From: Oceanococcus atlanticus
Lineage (GTDB): Bacteria > Pseudomonadota > Gammaproteobacteria > Nevskiales > Oceanococcaceae
DNA: 64,000 nt
Reading direction: 5' to 3'
Assembly (NCBI RefSeq): GCF_002088235.1
Contig: NZ_AQQV01000001.1
Coordinates: 496,001 to 560,000 of the forward strand
Positions 49,704 through 62,309 of this stretch are shown here, in pieces (the stretch's first letter is position 1; each line of letters opens with the position of its first letter). The notes beneath the pieces are model-generated. The model saw nothing but the letters and a program-made list of their open reading frames with translations, did not search any database and was not told the DNA's origin. The translations under genes were made by a program, and so were the position numbers.

Positions 49704-50032
49704 GCCGACCCTTATCCCCTGCCCTGCAAAAGCTGATGGCCCAGTTCGGCGAGGCCTTGCCCAACAAGCTGGCCGAGATTCGCAAGCTGCACTGCGCCCA
49801 AGCCAATCCCGCCGATGAAGCCCTACAGGCTTACTACACCGCGGTTCATCGTCTGGCCGGCTCAGCCGGAAGCTACGGGTTTCGACCGGTCAGCGAGGCT
49901 GCGCGTGTCCTCGACCGCTATCTCTCTGATGTGATCGCGGGTGAGAAAACCTACACCCCAGCTCAGGCCGAAGCCCTGCTGCAGGATCTCGCCCAGAGCA
50001 TCGATACGCGCAATACATCGCCCGAGGGCTGA
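49700..50032 (+). CDS. Single-domain Hpt phosphotransfer protein
   Basis: A 110-residue histidine-phosphotransfer domain. The phospho-acceptor is His50 in AVHRLAGSAGSYGF, the canonical H-x-L/A-K/A-G-x-x-x-x-x-G pattern, within a four-helix-bundle-like sequence. There is no kinase or receiver domain attached and no sensor gene adjacent. Such orphan Hpt proteins carry phosphate between a hybrid kinase and a response regulator. The ATG overlaps the end of zapE (ATGA). It converges on the LuxR gene, leaving 6 bases between the stop codons. Confidence 0.85.
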   Translation: MSRPLSPALQKLMAQFGEALPNKLAEIRKLHCAQANPADEALQAYYTAVHRLAGSAGSYGFRPVSEAARVLDRYLSDVIAGEKTYTPAQAEALLQDLAQSIDTRNTSPEG

Positions 50033-50038
50033 GCGGCG

Positions 50039-50989
50039 TCAGTCGCGCAACGACTTGACCAGCTTGGCCAGATTGGTGCGACTTTCCACGCCCAGCTTGC
50101 GATAGGCCCGATACAGGTGGGTCGACACCGTCGACGGCGCAAGATCCAGATTGCGCCCGATCGCCTTGGCCGAAAGCCCCTCGCAAACCTGCAGCACCAC
50201 ATCCCGCTCGCGCTGGGTCAGCTCATCCAGGGGACCGGACTCGCGTAGGTGCAGCAAGAAAACATCGCCCAGCGGTTCAACACGTAGACACAGGCCACCA
50301 CCGATTTCCCCGGAGAAGTCCACCGGCGGCATGTCGAAGGGCAGACGTTGCCCGGACCAGTTCGGAAAGGCCTGTTCCAGCAGATCCATAAATTTGAGTT
50401 CAACTTCATGGAAGACACCAGTGCGATCGCACACCGCATTCCACTCACGTCGCACACCACTTTTGGGCCGACTGATGGTCAGGAAGAACGCGTGCGAGGC
50501 CGAGGCGATCAGGTGGTACAGAACCTGCCCCTGGATCGCCTTCTCCTGCTCGGTGAAGTCACGTTCGCGATCAAAACGATAAATCGACAGCAAGGTCTGA
50601 AGGCCGCTGCGCTGTTCCATGTTGCCGGATGACAGGATGCGTTCAACGCCGTAAGGCTTGAACGCACGCTGATACAAATCTGATTTGTAGAACTTGCGGT
50701 CCGACAGCACATCGGACATCGCCACCGGCTCACCCCAGTGATCCTGCACTTCACGGAACAAGGGGTTATCCCGCGCGGTGGATTCCAGTGCCCGCGCGAA
50801 ATCCGGCGGCAGGCCATCCACGGTGACGTTTTGAAAACGAGCAATCTGCCGATTGCCACTTCCCCAGATCGCCGCATCGAACGGAATCAGGGCCCGAAGC
50901 TGCTGCAGAGCCCAGCGCCTGAAGTTTTCCGGCGCCACTTCTGAGCCTTCACAATATAAATTGCTAATAAACCGGTGCAGATTCTGCAT
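50039..50989 (-). CDS. LuxR-family helix-turn-helix regulator
   Basis: A 316-residue transcription factor. The C-terminal LuxR/GerE domain is clear (about residues 250-312: LTQRERDVVLQVCEGLSAKAI, then LAPSTVSTHLYRAYRKLGV). The N-terminal 240 residues look like one or two PAS/GAF-like sensory folds (PFDAAIWGSGN, ILSSGNMEQRSGLQTLLSIY). The invariant residues of acyl-homoserine-lactone receptors are not evident, so this is probably not a quorum-sensing receptor. The ligand and targets are unknown. It is divergent from the DnaJ-like gene. Confidence 0.88.
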   Translation of the reverse strand: MQNLHRFISNLYCEGSEVAPENFRRWALQQLRALIPFDAAIWGSGNRQIARFQNVTVDGLPPDFARALESTARDNPLFREVQDHWGEPVAMSDVLSDRKFYKSDLYQRAFKPYGVERILSSGNMEQRSGLQTLLSIYRFDRERDFTEQEKAIQGQVLYHLIASASHAFFLTISRPKSGVRREWNAVCDRTGVFHEVELKFMDLLEQAFPNWSGQRLPFDMPPVDFSGEIGGGLCLRVEPLGDVFLLHLRESGPLDELTQRERDVVLQVCEGLSAKAIGRNLDLAPSTVSTHLYRAYRKLGVESRTNLAKLVKSLRD

Positions 50990-51124
50990 GCCGACCTCGC
51001 GCGTGTTTTACCATCCTGGTACGCGCATGCGACCCCCCGCATCGCCGCTACCGATGGATCAGCCTATTGTTCCGGGACGCGATTGTCCAGATCGGCATGG
51101 CATGCAAGTTGCTCCCGCAGCATA

Positions 51125-51152
51125 TTGAATTTGCACCAATTCGCCCCCAACT
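51125..51152 (+). promoter_or_regulatory. Sigma-32-like promoter of the DnaJ/CbpA-like gene
   Basis: TTGAAT (51125-51130), 14 bases, CCCCAACT (51145-51152), seven of eight bases of the heat-shock -10 box. The transcript would have a leader of about 34 bases. The spacer length equals that of the other plus-strand heat-shock site in this window. Confidence 0.5.
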
Positions 51153-51193
51153 TGGGCGCAGTTGATGGACCACAGCGCCACACGGCTGAAACG

Positions 51194-52093
51194 ATGGAAT
51201 ACAAGGATTACTACAAAATTCTCGGTGTCGAGCGCGGCGCCGATAGCGCAGCGATCAAGCAGGCGTACCGCCGTCTTGCGCGCAAATACCATCCTGATGT
51301 GAATCATGAAGCCGGCGCCGAAGACCAGTTCAAGGATGTGCAGGAAGCTTACGAGGTCCTGCGCGACGATGAAAAACGCCAGGCCTACGATCAGCTGGGT
51401 GCCAATTGGAAAGCCGGCCAGCAGTTCCGCCCGCCGCCCGGTTGGGGTGGCAGCGGCTTTAACCACGGCGGCTTTCAGGGCTTTTCCGGTGATGCCGACG
51501 GCTTCTCCGATTTTTTCCGCAACCTTTTCGGTGGCGGCGCTGCCGGCTTCGGTTTCGAACAGAACATGGGCGGCGGGTTTTCCTCGGCACCACCGCCGCA
51601 AACCGCCGAGCTGCGTATCAGCCTCCAAGAAGCCTACTCCGGTGCACAGAAAACTCTGAGCATTGGCCGTCAGGCCAAGCAGCTCAAGGTGCGCATTCCC
51701 AAGGGTGTGAATCAAGGGCAGCAGATTCGTCTGGCCGGCCAGGCCGATGGCGCCGATCTGTACCTGCGCATCGACATCGCCCCGCACCCCGTCTTCCGGC
51801 TGGACGGCAAGGATGTGCATCTCGACCTGCCAGTCAGCCCATGGGAAGCTGCGCTGGGCGGCAAGATCCAGGTGCCAACCCTCGGCGGCACGATACAAAT
51901 GTCGGTGCCCGCCGGCGCGCGTAGCGGCCAGAAAATGCGTCTGCGCGGACGCGGTCTGAATGGCGGGGATCAGATTTTGCATCTGCAAATCGTCAACCCG
52001 GACACGCCATCACGTGAAGACAAAGCCGCATTTGAAGCGCTGGCCGAGCATTTCGATTTCGACCCGCGAGAAGAGCTGCAACGCCGCGTCTGA
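51194..52093 (+). CDS. CbpA-type DnaJ co-chaperone
   Basis: A 299-residue class II J-protein. The J domain spans residues 1-68 with the HPD motif (KYHPDVN). A Gly/Phe-rich linker (about 75-130) and two C-terminal substrate-binding domains follow (about 135-299, ending KMRLRGRGLNGGDQILHLQI). The zinc-finger repeats of DnaJ proper are absent, hence CbpA-like. It would stimulate DnaK. The start at 51194 has a weak ribosome site but is exactly where J proteins begin (MEYKDYYKILGV). A sigma-32-like promoter lies upstream. Confidence 0.93.
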   Translation: MEYKDYYKILGVERGADSAAIKQAYRRLARKYHPDVNHEAGAEDQFKDVQEAYEVLRDDEKRQAYDQLGANWKAGQQFRPPPGWGGSGFNHGGFQGFSGDADGFSDFFRNLFGGGAAGFGFEQNMGGGFSSAPPPQTAELRISLQEAYSGAQKTLSIGRQAKQLKVRIPKGVNQGQQIRLAGQADGADLYLRIDIAPHPVFRLDGKDVHLDLPVSPWEAALGGKIQVPTLGGTIQMSVPAGARSGQKMRLRGRGLNGGDQILHLQIVNPDTPSREDKAAFEALAEHFDFDPREELQRRV

Positions 52094-52120
52094 GGCGACT
52101 TCCCTGAGCTTTAGGGGCAG

Positions 52121-52148
52121 TTTCCTGCGCCAGGAAATTGCGTATGAT
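52121..52148 (+). promoter_or_regulatory. Putative promoter of the mreB-like gene with overlapping inverted repeat
   Basis: TTTCCT (52121-52126), 16 bases, TATGAT (52143-52148). The -35 box is one arm of the perfect repeat TTTCCTG-CGC-CAGGAAA (52121-52137), a possible operator. The transcript would start near 52155, leaving about 23 bases before the ATG. Confidence 0.5.
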
Positions 52149-52177
52149 GCAATCAGACTCCGACTCTGCGTTGATGC

Positions 52178-53299
52178 ATGTCGACTCAATCCCGCGATAA
52201 GCACAGCCCTATGGTGACGCCACTAGCAACGTCACCCACCTCGCCTGCCATACCCTCGGCACGGCGTGAGGGTGGCTGGCGAAGTTGGCTGGACAGCCCA
52301 TTTCAGGTCGATATCGGCATTGATCTGGGCACCGCAAACACTCTGGTCTATCTGCGCGGGCACGGTATCGTCATGGACGAGCCCTCTGTGGTGGCAGTCA
52401 CCCGCGGCAGCCATACGGTTCTCAATGACGGCGCTGCGGTGGGCCTTGAAGCCAAGAAAATGCTGGGCAAGACGTCCTATTCGGTGGATGTCATACGACC
52501 TCTGCGCGAAGGTGTAATCGCCAATTTCCCGATCACCGAAGCCATGCTGCGCTACTTCATATCGCGCGTGAAAGCCCGCCGCATGTTCTCGCAAACTCGC
52601 GTGGTGATCGCCATCCCCTTCGGGATTACGCACGCCGAAATGAAGGCGGTCTACAACTCCACCATGCGGGCCGGCGCCGACAAAGTCCATCTGATTGAGG
52701 AAACCCTGGCTGCGGGTCTGGGCTCTGGGCTTCGCATTGATGATCCGACAGCCAATCTGGTTGTCGACATCGGCGGCGGAACCACCGGCATCTCAGTGAT
52801 TTCGGTCGCCGACATCGCCTTTGGCGCCACCGTTCGTTGTGCCGGTGACCACATGACGGACGCGGTTAGCGACTTCATCCGTGAACGCTACAAGCTGCAG
52901 ATCGGGCAACAGACGGCAGAGCAACTGAAAATTGAGCTGGGCAGCGCCTTGCCTCAGAACGAACATGCCGCCATGCAGATTCGCGGTCAGGGTGAAAACG
53001 GCAGGCCAGCCACGATAGAAGTCAGCGCAGATGATGTCCGCGAAGCGCTGAGAGCGCCCCTGCACAAGATTTTGCGCGGTATTGACTGGGTCCTGGAAAA
53101 CACGCCGCCGGAGTTGTCTGCTGACCTGGTCGATCGCGGCATTCTGGTCACCGGCGGTGGCGCGCTGTTGCCGCGCATTGACGATCTGATCAGCGACCAC
53201 ACCGGTCTCAATGTGACCGTAGCCGATGATCCACTGACCTGTGTCGCGCGCGGGGCCGGGGCCTATCTCGACACCATCAACTGGCAGCGTTCAAGCTGA
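52178..53299 (+). CDS. MreB-family actin homologue with N-terminal extension
   Basis: A 373-residue bacterial actin. The phosphate-1 motif IGIDLGTANTLVYLRGHG begins near residue 46. The phosphate-2 region LVVDIGGGTTGISVIS and the adenosine motif ILVTGGGALLPRIDDLI are intact, as is IEETLAAGLGSGL. The first 40 or so residues form a Ser/Thr/Pro-rich extension absent from standard MreB (usually about 347 residues). No mreC or mreD follows, and instead a convergent K+ channel gene overlaps the 3' end by 9 bases. It is either the sole mreB, displaced from mreCD, or a second MreB with another task, so I assign no symbol. Confidence 0.9.
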   Translation: MSTQSRDKHSPMVTPLATSPTSPAIPSARREGGWRSWLDSPFQVDIGIDLGTANTLVYLRGHGIVMDEPSVVAVTRGSHTVLNDGAAVGLEAKKMLGKTSYSVDVIRPLREGVIANFPITEAMLRYFISRVKARRMFSQTRVVIAIPFGITHAEMKAVYNSTMRAGADKVHLIEETLAAGLGSGLRIDDPTANLVVDIGGGTTGISVISVADIAFGATVRCAGDHMTDAVSDFIRERYKLQIGQQTAEQLKIELGSALPQNEHAAMQIRGQGENGRPATIEVSADDVREALRAPLHKILRGIDWVLENTPPELSADLVDRGILVTGGGALLPRIDDLISDHTGLNVTVADDPLTCVARGAGAYLDTINWQRSS

Positions 53300-55015
53300 T
53301 TTGCGTGCCCGACGCTGTTTGAACCACCAGCGCCCAATGGCGCCAACGGGACGTTCCTGCCCATCCATGGCAAAAGCCAGCTGATCTGGATTGTGCAGCA
53401 ACCAGGCCAGCTGATCGCGCAAGCCTTCACGCGCCGTCCACAGCACGCGATCGCCCAGCTGCAAGGCGAAATCATCGTCTGGTAACAAGGTGTGCTGACC
53501 ATGGCGAACATGCATCAGCGCAACCATGGGCAATTTGCGCTCCCGCCGCCGGGGATCCTGACGCAAATGCCCCACACGAATCTCACTGCCGCGCTCAAAC
53601 AACTGGGCCGCACCCGGCGCATCCTGCCGATTCAGGCGCGTCATCCAGGTTTGCGGTGTGAGCCCGCCGGTGGCCTCACGGATGCGCTCCAGCAGCGCCA
53701 GGGCCCAGGCCTCATCCTGGCGCCGCGCCTCGGCCAGAAACGCGGCCAGATAGTGCACCGTGATCAGTGACAGCACCTGCCACACCGTGACCCGGCTGGG
53801 TTCCATGACCAGATCCAGGCGTGCGGCCCGGAAGATGTCATCGTCATCACGCTTGTTCTGGCGCGCGATACGGAACAGGCGCGGGTTGATCTGCTGCGCC
53901 GTCATCACCATCGACAGGTTGTTGGCGTCATCATCGGTGCCGGCGACCACCCCCGCAGCGCTCTCAATACCCGCCTCATGCAGAGGCTCGGGATCGGTCG
54001 CACTGCCCACCACCAGCCGATCCGGCAGATTGCCACGCATCGCATCAACCCGGGCGCGATCTGATTCAATCACCGAAACGTCGATGCCTTCTGCATTGAG
54101 GTAACGCGTCATGGCCTGACCAAAGCGACCATAACCACAGATCACCCAGTGCCCACGCGGCGGACACACGCTGGCATCCAGCGGATTGCCGGGCAGGCTG
54201 ACCAGCCAGCGGTGCAGCAGGTGAATGCTCGGTGCCCGCACCGCCAGCCCGGTATGCTCCGCAAAGCTCTCGAACGGGTTGATGATGACATCAGTGTTGA
54301 AAGATTCGAGATTGTTGGCTGCCTCGCGCGAGGCCACCCGTGCGATGACCTGCAGCTCCGGACGCAACAGTTTGCTGGTGACCGCGATCTTGACGTTGGC
54401 CCGGTCCGAACCGGTCAGGGCCAGCACACCCACGCAATGCGGCAGACGCAAACCGGCCTCGCGCAGATGCCGGGTCACCGATGCATCACCGCACATGCAC
54501 GGCACATCCAGGGCCAGCTCTTCCAGGTGCAAATCGGCAACATGCTCCGGGTCACGCTCGATCACCACACACCGAATCTGGCGATTGACCAGCGAACGTA
54601 CCAGGCGGCTGCCGGTTTCACCGTAGCCACAGACGATATAAAACGGCTCGCGAATGGCCCGCACGGCGCGAATGAAGCGCGCCTCGCTCATCGCCCGGGT
54701 AAAGGCCGGATCCTGCACCAGCGCGAAAATCTTACCGATGGCGAACAGCCAGCTGATCACCGTTAAATACACGGTGAACACCACCCACATGCGCTGTGCC
54801 GGCGTCAACGGATACGGAATCTCGCCAAAGCCGATGGTCGGGCCGGTAAAACTGACGAAGTAGAAGGCGTGGAAAAAATCGTAGTGCCAGACCTGGCCCT
54901 GATCATCGCGCCCCGGAATCAGGACCAGACCGCCAATCGATATGGCATAGGCCACGATCAGCAGGATGAGCGGCACACGCATCTGCCGCAGGAACAGGAA
55001 GATGACCTTTTCCAT
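53291..55015 (-). CDS. Potassium channel/TrkA-N domain protein
   Basis: A 574-residue membrane protein. Two N-terminal membrane helices surround a pore loop with filter TIGFGE (Thr60-Glu65), a variant of TVGYGD. Two consecutive RCK/TrkA-N nucleotide-binding domains follow (VCGYGETGSRLVRSL and ICGYGRFGQAMTRYL), with a C-terminal TrkA-C-like domain. The domain order is that of a ligand-gated K+ channel controlled by NAD(H), ATP or ions in the cytoplasm. It is preceded by a small DUF6394-like membrane protein gene 27 bases upstream, a pairing I believe is conserved. Confidence 0.9.
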   Translation of the reverse strand: MEKVIFLFLRQMRVPLILLIVAYAISIGGLVLIPGRDDQGQVWHYDFFHAFYFVSFTGPTIGFGEIPYPLTPAQRMWVVFTVYLTVISWLFAIGKIFALVQDPAFTRAMSEARFIRAVRAIREPFYIVCGYGETGSRLVRSLVNRQIRCVVIERDPEHVADLHLEELALDVPCMCGDASVTRHLREAGLRLPHCVGVLALTGSDRANVKIAVTSKLLRPELQVIARVASREAANNLESFNTDVIINPFESFAEHTGLAVRAPSIHLLHRWLVSLPGNPLDASVCPPRGHWVICGYGRFGQAMTRYLNAEGIDVSVIESDRARVDAMRGNLPDRLVVGSATDPEPLHEAGIESAAGVVAGTDDDANNLSMVMTAQQINPRLFRIARQNKRDDDDIFRAARLDLVMEPSRVTVWQVLSLITVHYLAAFLAEARRQDEAWALALLERIREATGGLTPQTWMTRLNRQDAPGAAQLFERGSEIRVGHLRQDPRRRERKLPMVALMHVRHGQHTLLPDDDFALQLGDRVLWTAREGLRDQLAWLLHNPDQLAFAMDGQERPVGAIGRWWFKQRRARKSA

Positions 55016-55042
55016 GCTTGCCCTCGCCCGGCTCGAAAACGC

Positions 55043-55426
55043 CTAGCGACGCAGCGTCAGGGTTTCCACCACCAGCAAGACCACCGATGCAAGATTGGCC
55101 ACCAGGGCGCCCCCGGCCAGCGACACGACGCTGGCCACGACCACCGGCGACTCGCCCGAGGCATAGAGCTGACTGGACACGCCCCAGACCACCGCTGCGG
55201 CGATCAGGTGCAGATCCGCCACCAACGACGAGGCCAACAGCACGGCGCCCAGATGCGAGCGATCACCAAACTTCAACACGGTCGCAATCAAGCTGACAAC
55301 GAGCGCAGCGAACAACTCGAATACGTGGTGATGTTCGGCTTTCTCCATGTCACCCATGACAAAGCCAAAGTTCAGCGTTAATGCCAGCAGCACAAAAAAC
55401 CCGAACAGCACTTTTTCCATATTCAT
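55043..55426 (-). CDS. DUF6394-like small membrane protein
   Basis: A 127-residue protein with four predicted membrane helices and no signal peptide. The sequence opens MEKVLFGFFVLLALTLNFGF and has a conserved AEHHHVFELFAALVV segment, then KFGDRSHLGAVLLASSLVADL. I associate it from memory with DUF6394, a family of unknown function. The gene precedes the K+ channel gene on the same strand by 27 bases, so it may modulate or assemble with the channel. Start either 55426 or the second ATG at 55420. Confidence 0.8.
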   Translation of the reverse strand: MNMEKVLFGFFVLLALTLNFGFVMGDMEKAEHHHVFELFAALVVSLIATVLKFGDRSHLGAVLLASSLVADLHLIAAAVVWGVSSQLYASGESPVVVASVVSLAGGALVANLASVVLLVVETLTLRR

Positions 55427-55540
55427 GAGCGGTCCGTCTCCCGTATTCGTGCCCGTGCGCTGGATACTGAGGGGTGCAGCCTATGCGTGCAAGTTGTCTG
55501 TGAGGGTGTACGATGCAAGCACCCACTGATGGACCGATCC

Positions 55541-56278
55541 ATGCGATACCTGAGCCTTGTAACCTGCCTGCTGCTGGCGACCAGCCTCAACCTTCAGGCC
55601 AGCGAGCGCCTGACCACGCTGCGCGGTGAAGCGTACGACCTGAAGACCGATACCGCGTTGTACACCGAGCACCATCAGTTCGAGTACGACGACAACAACA
55701 CGCTGGTTGCGGCCCAAGTTGAATACCGCAGCACCGACGATGAAATCATCGGACGAAAAACGCTGGATTTCCGGCGCAGCCTGAGTGTCCCGGGTTACGA
55801 AACGCGCCTGCACGACGGACGCTACATTGAGGGCCTGCGCTACACCGAGGACGGAGTGGAGATTTACCGCAGCCGCGATGGCGGCGAGAGCATGGACACC
55901 AAAACGCTCAAGCTGGACGGTCTGATGGCCGCCGATGCGGGCTTTAACAATCTGGTCCACGCCCGTTTTGATCAGCTGATCGAGGGCGACACGGTCAAAT
56001 TCCGTTTTATCGCACCCAACCAGCAAACATCGGTGCGCTTCAAAGCCGAACATGTCGGCGAGCGCAGCATAGAAGGCATGCCGGTGGTGGATTTCAAGAT
56101 CGCGGTGGCCTCCCTGATCGGACTGTTCGTCGACCCGCTGCGCCTGAGCTATGACGCCGAAACACGCCGCCTGATCGAATACCGCGGCCTGTCCAATGTG
56201 CGCTCAGCCGATGGCGAGCTTTATGAAGTGCGCATCCGCTACCCGGCGCTTATCCGCAAACCTGAAACGTCTGAATAA
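55541..56278 (+). CDS. Secreted protein of unknown function
   Basis: A 245-residue protein with a signal peptide (cleavage near LQAS, about residue 19). The beta-rich body starts RLTTLRGEAYDLKTDTALYTEHH, followed by regularly spaced charged strands and a C-terminal YEVRIRYPALIRK. It contains no cysteines after the signal peptide. The strand pattern could form a beta-sheet lipid- or ligand-binding fold, but I do not recognise a family. The ATG at 55541 gives the signal peptide; one four codons earlier is possible. Its 3' end overlaps the convergent DUF4149-like gene by 29 bases. Confidence 0.78.
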   Translation: MRYLSLVTCLLLATSLNLQASERLTTLRGEAYDLKTDTALYTEHHQFEYDDNNTLVAAQVEYRSTDDEIIGRKTLDFRRSLSVPGYETRLHDGRYIEGLRYTEDGVEIYRSRDGGESMDTKTLKLDGLMAADAGFNNLVHARFDQLIEGDTVKFRFIAPNQQTSVRFKAEHVGERSIEGMPVVDFKIAVASLIGLFVDPLRLSYDAETRRLIEYRGLSNVRSADGELYEVRIRYPALIRKPETSE

Positions 56279-56666
56279 AGACCGCCGTGGTCACCGCCCA
56301 TTGCGCGGTGTTGAGCACCTGGATGGCCCGATCCAGGCGCTGTACGGCATCGCCATCATGGCGGTCGCTGAACATGACCAGACGCGGTACCAGTTGCAGC
56401 CAGGCCATCAGATAGCCGACGCAGCACAGGCTCATGACCAGGCGCGCCATCATGCTCACGCAGGGCAGATTGAACAGCAGCGCCAGCGACACCCCGCTCA
56501 GCGCCGCACCAAACAGGTAGTACAGGCTGAACATGTGGGCAATGAAGCTGCGCGCCGAGGTCTGCGGCAGCAGGCGGATCAGCACCGGCTTGAGCACCGC
56601 AGCGAACAGCACATTGGCACCCGCCAGCATGCCCATCATCATCAAGGCGGCGGGCACCCCCAGCAT
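56250..56666 (-). CDS. DUF4149-like small membrane protein
   Basis: A 138-residue protein with four predicted membrane helices. It resembles the DUF4149/TMEM205 family: GANVLFAAVLKPVLIRLLPQ in helix one, ARSFIAHMFSLYYLFGAALS in helix two and a C-terminal RLDRAIQVLNTAQWAVTTAVF. Function is unknown. The ATG shares its A with the stop codon of the NMN adenylyltransferase gene (TGATG at 56668-56664), so the two are translationally coupled. Confidence 0.78.
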   Translation of the reverse strand: MLGVPAALMMMGMLAGANVLFAAVLKPVLIRLLPQTSARSFIAHMFSLYYLFGAALSGVSLALLFNLPCVSMMARLVMSLCCVGYLMAWLQLVPRLVMFSDRHDGDAVQRLDRAIQVLNTAQWAVTTAVFIQTFQVCG

Positions 56667-57685
56667 CAGTACAGATCCAGCGCGTGCTGCAGCACGCAAT
56701 AGTGGTCGTCGAACATCTGCTCGCGTTCAATCTCGGCCACCGGCCACCAGCGCGCATGCGCCGCATCATCACCACCACGCACGGCCGGTAGCGACGCTTC
56801 ATCGAGCCGATAGTGGAACACGTGGGTGATCACCCGCCCACGGTCGGAACGCTCGGGCGCATCGTAGGCGCGATTGCCCAGGCGTTGCGTGGCCAGCATC
56901 CCCAGATCAAGGCCGGTTTCCTCCTGTAGCTCGCGTTCCGCACCACGCTGCAGACGTTCCTGCTGGTCCACAAAACCACCTGGCAAGGCCCACAGACCTT
57001 TGCCCGGACGATGGCCGCGCTGGATCAGCAGCACATGGCCCTTGCATTCGACCAAGGCATCAACGGTGACAAACACCGGCGGGTACGGCGACTGTGCCCA
57101 GGCTTTGCGGTGAGCGGCAATCACCTCGAACTCGGCGCACATATCAACGAACGCTGGCGCCTGCAGCAGCGCCCGCAAAGGCGCATCACCACAGGCCGGC
57201 ATGGCCCAGGCCCAACTGGCAAGGGTGGCGTCGAGATCTGCCGGGCCGGCGCCCAGCAGGGCCTCGCGCAGGGGCGTAGCGCTGAGATCCTGGAAGTTGG
57301 GCAGCTCTTCGTAGCCCCACTGGGGAAACAGCGCCAGGTAGTAGGAACTGGAGTCCTTGGTGTGACCGAACAGGCACACGCCACGGTCGTCGGCATGCCG
57401 ATGCACGGCGCGGTCGACGTAGTCCAGCCACACCTGCTCGTTGTAGAACACATCCGGCACCGATTCGAACAACAGACGTTCCGGAGCCACATCGGGCAGG
57501 CTGTTACGGATCAGCTGCTCACGCTCAGCATCGGTCCACGGATTGCGCACGCTGCGGGCCTGCTGGCCCGACCCCAGAATGATGAGCAAACGCTCACTAT
57601 GTTCCAGCGCGTGCCGGCAAATCACCTCATGACCACGGTGAAACGGCTGGAAACGGCCGATCACCAGACCCAGGGCATGGCGCAC
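56666..57685 (-). CDS. Bifunctional NMN adenylyltransferase/Nudix hydrolase
   Basis: A 339-residue enzyme with two domains. The NadM-type nucleotidyltransferase (about residues 1-170) has GRFQPFHRGHEV, where HxGH is the ATP-binding motif. The nudix domain (about 195-339) has the full box GGFVDQQERLQRGAERELQEETGL (consensus GX5EX7REUXEEXGU). It makes NAD+ from NMN and ATP and hydrolyses ADP-ribose, as in Synechocystis slr0787, which has the same length. The start is a GTG at 57685, 8 bases after the purL stop; an upstream GTG would overlap purL by about 50 bases. NAD salvage beside purine synthesis is a sensible neighbourhood. Confidence 0.9.
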   Translation of the reverse strand: MRHALGLVIGRFQPFHRGHEVICRHALEHSERLLIILGSGQQARSVRNPWTDAEREQLIRNSLPDVAPERLLFESVPDVFYNEQVWLDYVDRAVHRHADDRGVCLFGHTKDSSSYYLALFPQWGYEELPNFQDLSATPLREALLGAGPADLDATLASWAWAMPACGDAPLRALLQAPAFVDMCAEFEVIAAHRKAWAQSPYPPVFVTVDALVECKGHVLLIQRGHRPGKGLWALPGGFVDQQERLQRGAERELQEETGLDLGMLATQRLGNRAYDAPERSDRGRVITHVFHYRLDEASLPAVRGGDDAAHARWWPVAEIEREQMFDDHYCVLQHALDLY

Positions 57686-57693
57686 AGCTTGGC

Positions 57694-61535
<3,842 letters not shown>

Positions 61536-61539
<4 letters not shown>

Positions 61540-62300
61540 AGTTCCAGTTGTCGCCAGCCCAGACCGTCATCCTGACCGGCGACAGCCAGCCATTGCGGAT
61601 GTTCACCGAGCACGCCAACAAGCGCCTGGGTGGCCCGGTCCGGGCAGTTGTTCTTCTCGCTCAGATGGGTCACTGCGAGATGCTGCAAACGGCTGCGGTC
61701 GAGCTGCCCCAGCAGGGCTGCCGACTGTTCATTGCTGAGGTGGCCCAGCCGCGAAGCCACCCGGTTTTTCAGGGCCGCCGGATACGGGCCGTTGGCCAGC
61801 ATCTCGGGGCAGTGATTGCACTCCAGCAGCAACGCATCGCAACCGGACAGGACATCCTGCATGTGTGCGGTGACTGCGCCGGCATCCGACAGAATGCCGA
61901 TACGCTGCCCACCGTGCGCGACCACGAACTGCACCGGCTCGCGCGCATCGTGTGGCACCGGATACGGCTGAACCTCGAGATCTCCCACATCAAAGCGCTG
62001 ATGCGGTGAGATCAGATGCAGATGGGCCAGTTCGCCCAGCCCGGCCGCGCTGGCCGTACCGTAGGTGGCGTAGACCGCAAGCCCGAAACGCCGGGACAGG
62101 CGCACCACGCCAGAGGCGTGATCCGAGTGCTCGTGGGTCACCAGCACGCCGTCTATGTCCGCTGGCGTGAGCCCGACCCGAGCCAGCCGCGCTTCGGTTT
62201 CCTTGACCGAAAACCCGCAATCCACCAGTACCCGCGATTGCCCACTGCACACCACGGTGGCGTTGCCTTTGCTGCCACTGCCGAGGATCGCGAACTGCAT
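61536..62300 (-). CDS. MBL-fold metallohydrolase (YycJ/WalJ-like)
   Basis: A 254-residue metallo-beta-lactamase fold protein. It begins MQFAILGSGSKGNATVV, the typical start of the YycJ/WalJ subgroup. The zinc motif is VLVTHEHSDHASGV, with a further Asp in GILSDAGAV and His in LAVTHLSEKN. Members of this group act as exonucleases or phosphodiesterases, though the function in gammaproteobacteria is not settled. Its stop codon overlaps the purL start, so it is co-translated with purL. It follows the DUF1820 gene by 9 bases. Confidence 0.9.
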
Positions 62301-62309
62301 GCGGCCGGC

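Noticed and set aside
50039-50989. LuxR regulator as an acyl-homoserine-lactone quorum-sensing receptor
   Set aside because: The N-terminal part lacks the conserved Trp/Tyr/Asp ligand-pocket pattern by eye, and there is no luxI-type synthase nearby.
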